Position numbers and translations under genes: made by a program. 9,115 nucleotides of DNA, taken from positions 1 through 9,115 of the forward strand of contig JASLKI010000308.1 in the NCBI GenBank assembly GCA_030747575.1, read 5' to 3'. The stretch is from Verrucomicrobiota bacterium. GTDB lineage: Bacteria; Verrucomicrobiota; Verrucomicrobiia; Limisphaerales; UBA1096. Within the stretch, counting starts at the first letter, position 1. Each line of letters starts with the position of its first letter. A model generated the notes under the pieces. It was not told the origin of the DNA. It made no database searches and saw only the letters and a list, made by a program, of their open reading frames with translations. Below are positions 7,268 to 9,115 of the stretch, piece after piece.

Positions 7268-8313
7268 GAATATTTTTCACGCAACTGCCGCGCGGCCTCG
7301 ACTTCGTTCTTCAGCTTGGTGGCAACCTCATCGAGGCTGACCTTGGCGGCGGATCCCGGGGCAAACCCGCAGTCGGGGTTCAGCGTGATGCGGGTCGGCG
7401 CGAGGTACTGAAGCGCAGTCTCAACCCGGGCGACGATCTCATCGGGTGAATCGACTTGGCCGGGATCACAGCTTACGCAACCGAGCCCGATCTCAAGGTC
7501 TTCGCGGAGGTGCTTGAACACAGCCATGTCGCCGGCTGCCGGCGTGGTGAATTCCATCGTAAGATGATTCACCTTCAGCCGGTTGAGTTGGCCAAGAATG
7601 GGAGTGTAGCCCCCGGCGTGAGTGGCTTCGCCCCGGGCGCGGGCACCGGCGCGGCGGCAGAGGTGAACGGCTGTCTTGATATCGCCGAACCCTTCGACAA
7701 CTTGGTTAACCATATCGACACTGAAGTCAGCGGCGCGGTCAGCGTCGTCGTAGTTCGCGCGGACTTCCTGGTCAACAAACAGGCAAAGGTGAGGGTCGTC
7801 AATCTGAACGACAGCGACGCCTTCCTCGCGCAGGAGCTCGATTTCGCGGCGCAGGATGGGGACGCAATCGGCGACGAACGAGTCGCGAGTGGGGTAGGCG
7901 GCGCTGGATTTCTCGGCAGACCACATGCGCTCGCCCAGCAACGCGGGTGCTGGCAGGGTTGCCTTGATCCGGCGGCTGGTGATCGTCTTTAAATAGCGAA
8001 CCTCCGCAGCGATGAAGCCGGGGTTCCTGGGCGTGAGCTTATCGACCACGATCGTCCAGGGGCGTCCGTCCACCGGGTTGGCGCCAAGCTCAAAGCCGTG
8101 CGCGAGTTCGGCAATGACACCGATGTACGAGGCGCGACGCCATTCACCGTCGGTCAGGATATCGATGCCGGCATTTTCCTGCAAAGCGACGGCGTCTCGA
8201 ATCGCGGCCTCAAGCCGCTCCCCGGCATCAGCTTGGCCAAGCAACGCGCGGACGGCGTCCGGACGCGGCAGGGAGCCAACGACGGAGGTGGGAAACATCG
8301 GCAAGTCGGTCAT
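7264..8313 (-). CDS. MetE C-terminal-like (cobalamin-independent methionine synthase family) methyltransferase, catalytic domain only
   Basis: 349 residues, about half the length of a full MetE. Only the catalytic barrel is present and the N-terminal folate-associated domain is missing. The start matches the family (FPTSVVGSLPRP, 7-18, then TDGEWRR, 54-60). The zinc ligands of MetE are all recognisable: H217 and C219 in AVHLCRR, E254 in MEFTTP, and C315 in NPDCGF. The protein should therefore bind zinc and activate a thiol such as homocysteine. Short MetE relatives include folate-independent core-MetE methionine synthases and epoxyalkane:coenzyme M transferases, so neither methyl donor nor acceptor can be fixed from sequence. 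The gene starts 3 bases after the nucleotidyltransferase stop (TGA-ACC-ATG), so the two are one operon and probably coupled. TTGGCCAA occurs twice, both encoding LGQ. Confidence 0.85.
   Translation of the reverse strand: MTDLPMFPTSVVGSLPRPDAVRALLGQADAGERLEAAIRDAVALQENAGIDILTDGEWRRASYIGVIAELAHGFELGANPVDGRPWTIVVDKLTPRNPGFIAAEVRYLKTITSRRIKATLPAPALLGERMWSAEKSSAAYPTRDSFVADCVPILRREIELLREEGVAVVQIDDPHLCLFVDQEVRANYDDADRAADFSVDMVNQVVEGFGDIKTAVHLCRRAGARARGEATHAGGYTPILGQLNRLKVNHLTMEFTTPAAGDMAVFKHLREDLEIGLGCVSCDPGQVDSPDEIVARVETALQYLAPTRITLNPDCGFAPGSAAKVSLDEVATKLKNEVEAARQLREKYS
8231..8242. repeat. Perfect 12-bp palindrome GCTTGGCCAAGC, copy 2
   Basis: Identical to the intergenic copy at 448-459. Here it lies in the MetE-like gene and is read as part of the codons for LLGQA. 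A 12-bp palindrome shared between coding and non-coding DNA 7.8 kb apart points to selection on or spread of the DNA element itself. Confidence 0.85.
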
Positions 8314-8316
8314 GGT

Positions 8317-9072
8317 TCAAGTGCTTGGCCAGTTTTGCTGGGCGAGTTCAAAATCTTCCTGCGTGTCAATTTCGCGATAGCCACCCGGGATGTCAGCATG
8401 TGCGAACTCCTCACCGCCTTCAATCATATGCTGGAACAAGTGGATGAGGTAGGCCTTCTCGAACGACTTGGCCTCCCGGAAAGGTTGGCCGGCGAATTGT
8501 TCGCGGCAGCGGTGGTAATGTTCGCGCAGCCGGGTGGCTGCGGCAGCAGTGAACCTAGCCACGCCGGTGTATTCACCATGAGCCTCGGCCCCCGGCGTGC
8601 AGCGCTCGATACGCGTGATGCGCCCGTTGGCCACAGTCACTTTCTCGGCATCGTCGATGGGATGCTGACTGCGCTCGGCATAGTGGGCGAGCCATTCCGT
8701 GTCGATGACAAGCGCAGCATCGGCGGGATGAGCCAGCGCACGGGCAACTGCGTCGGGCGTAAACAGAATGTCGGAATAGGCGCAGACGAAGCCTTCGTCC
8801 ATCTGATCCTCAGCATGAAAAAGCGAAGCGAGGATATTGTTGTTTTCCCAGTCCGCGTTGTGACGGAAGGTGAATTCCGGGCAGGCCTCGCGAACCTTGT
8901 CGATCTGGTAGCCGCCGATAAAAACGATGTCATCGAGACCGTTGGCACGGAAAGCGGCCAGCGCCCAGTCAAGGATGCGGCGGCCCTTGACCTCCGCGAA
9001 ACACTTGGGCGTGTTAGCCGTGGTGGGCATCAGCCGGATGCCACGCCCGGCGCCGATGATTATTGCTTTCAT
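8317..9072 (-). CDS. Nucleotidyltransferase, LicC/PntC-like (NTP_transferase family)
   Basis: 251 residues. The N-terminus has the nucleotide-binding signature IIIGAGRGIRLMPTTANTPK (4-23), with catalytic-type R13 and K23. HNADWENNNILASLFHAED (71-89) is the N-x-x-(Y/W)-x-x-x-N-N-I-x-S-L pattern typical of the choline-phosphate/aminoethylphosphonate cytidylyltransferase group rather than of glucose-1-phosphate enzymes. D101 (YSDILF) and D236 (YREIDTQEDF) are the likely metal ligands. It should transfer a nucleotide, probably CMP, onto a small phosphate or phosphonate to make an activated headgroup for surface or lipid decoration, in the cytoplasm. A sugar-1-phosphate substrate cannot be excluded. 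No LicD-like transferase or phosphonate gene is in the window. It is the first gene of a two-gene unit, with no clear Shine-Dalgarno site; 43 bases remain upstream before the window ends, and I see no clear promoter in them. Confidence 0.85.
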   Translation of the reverse strand: MKAIIIGAGRGIRLMPTTANTPKCFAEVKGRRILDWALAAFRANGLDDIVFIGGYQIDKVREACPEFTFRHNADWENNNILASLFHAEDQMDEGFVCAYSDILFTPDAVARALAHPADAALVIDTEWLAHYAERSQHPIDDAEKVTVANGRITRIERCTPGAEAHGEYTGVARFTAAAATRLREHYHRCREQFAGQPFREAKSFEKAYLIHLFQHMIEGGEEFAHADIPGGYREIDTQEDFELAQQNWPST

Positions 9073-9115
9073 AAAAATAACCGTTCAAAACGTTATCGCA
9101 CCAGCATTAATGGGG

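Noticed and set aside
7456..7992. 178-residue plus-strand open frame
   Set aside because: Antisense to the MetE-like gene with its four zinc ligands. It looks protein-like only because codon phases mirror each other.

Overview
The window looks like part of a chromosome from a heterotrophic, glycan-degrading bacterium of the PVC group, most likely Verrucomicrobiota (Planctomycetota is the main alternative). This is inferred from gene content, not a computed placement. It carries two Tat-signal Gfo/Idh/MocA oxidoreductases, a DUF1080 (3-keto-disaccharide hydrolase family) lipoprotein, a BNR-type sialidase-like protein and a probable exported propeller protein. Base composition is mostly GC-rich (hand counts: 41 of 60 bases in 6481-6540, 34 of 60 in 5101-5160). 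The sialidase-like gene is clearly poorer (24 of 60 in 1381-1440, 23 of 60 in 1801-1860). I see no rRNA, tRNA, CRISPR array or insertion sequence.

Layout from left to right. Positions 1-389 (minus) hold the N-terminal part of an exported protein cut by the window edge. Positions 390-789 hold no confident gene, but contain palindromic sequence, two overlapping short open frames and a hairpin. The sialidase-like gene (790-1947, plus) overlaps the DUF1080 lipoprotein gene (1935-2564, plus) by 13 bases, so the two are probably co-translated. Converging on them is the first Gfo/Idh/MocA oxidoreductase (2720-4054, minus). It is divergent from the second one (4237-5583, plus) across a 182-base shared upstream region. 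A DEAD-box RNA helicase (5627-7051, minus) converges on the second oxidoreductase and has a 10-bp inverted repeat in its leader. Last comes a tight two-gene minus-strand unit: a LicC/PntC-like nucleotidyltransferase (8317-9072) followed after 3 bases by a MetE C-terminal-like protein (7264-8313).

How they may work together. Oxidoreductases of this type oxidise a sugar hydroxyl with NAD(P), and DUF1080 proteins act on 3-keto-glycosides. Together with the sialidase-like protein, positions 790-5583 can be read as a small extracytoplasmic glycoside-processing locus using 3-keto chemistry. The substrate is unknown. The helicase is housekeeping. The nucleotidyltransferase/MetE-like pair is a separate unit of unknown substrate.

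The most unusual signal is not a gene. The palindrome TTGGCCAA occurs 8 times (about 0.14 expected for a random 8-mer at even base composition), and its half-extended form CTTGGCC/GGCCAAG occurs at 18 loci. These sites lie in genes on both strands and between genes, with a marked bias of the asymmetric form to the plus strand. This resembles a highly iterated palindrome or a chromosome-polarity motif. It is absent from the AT-richer sialidase-like gene.
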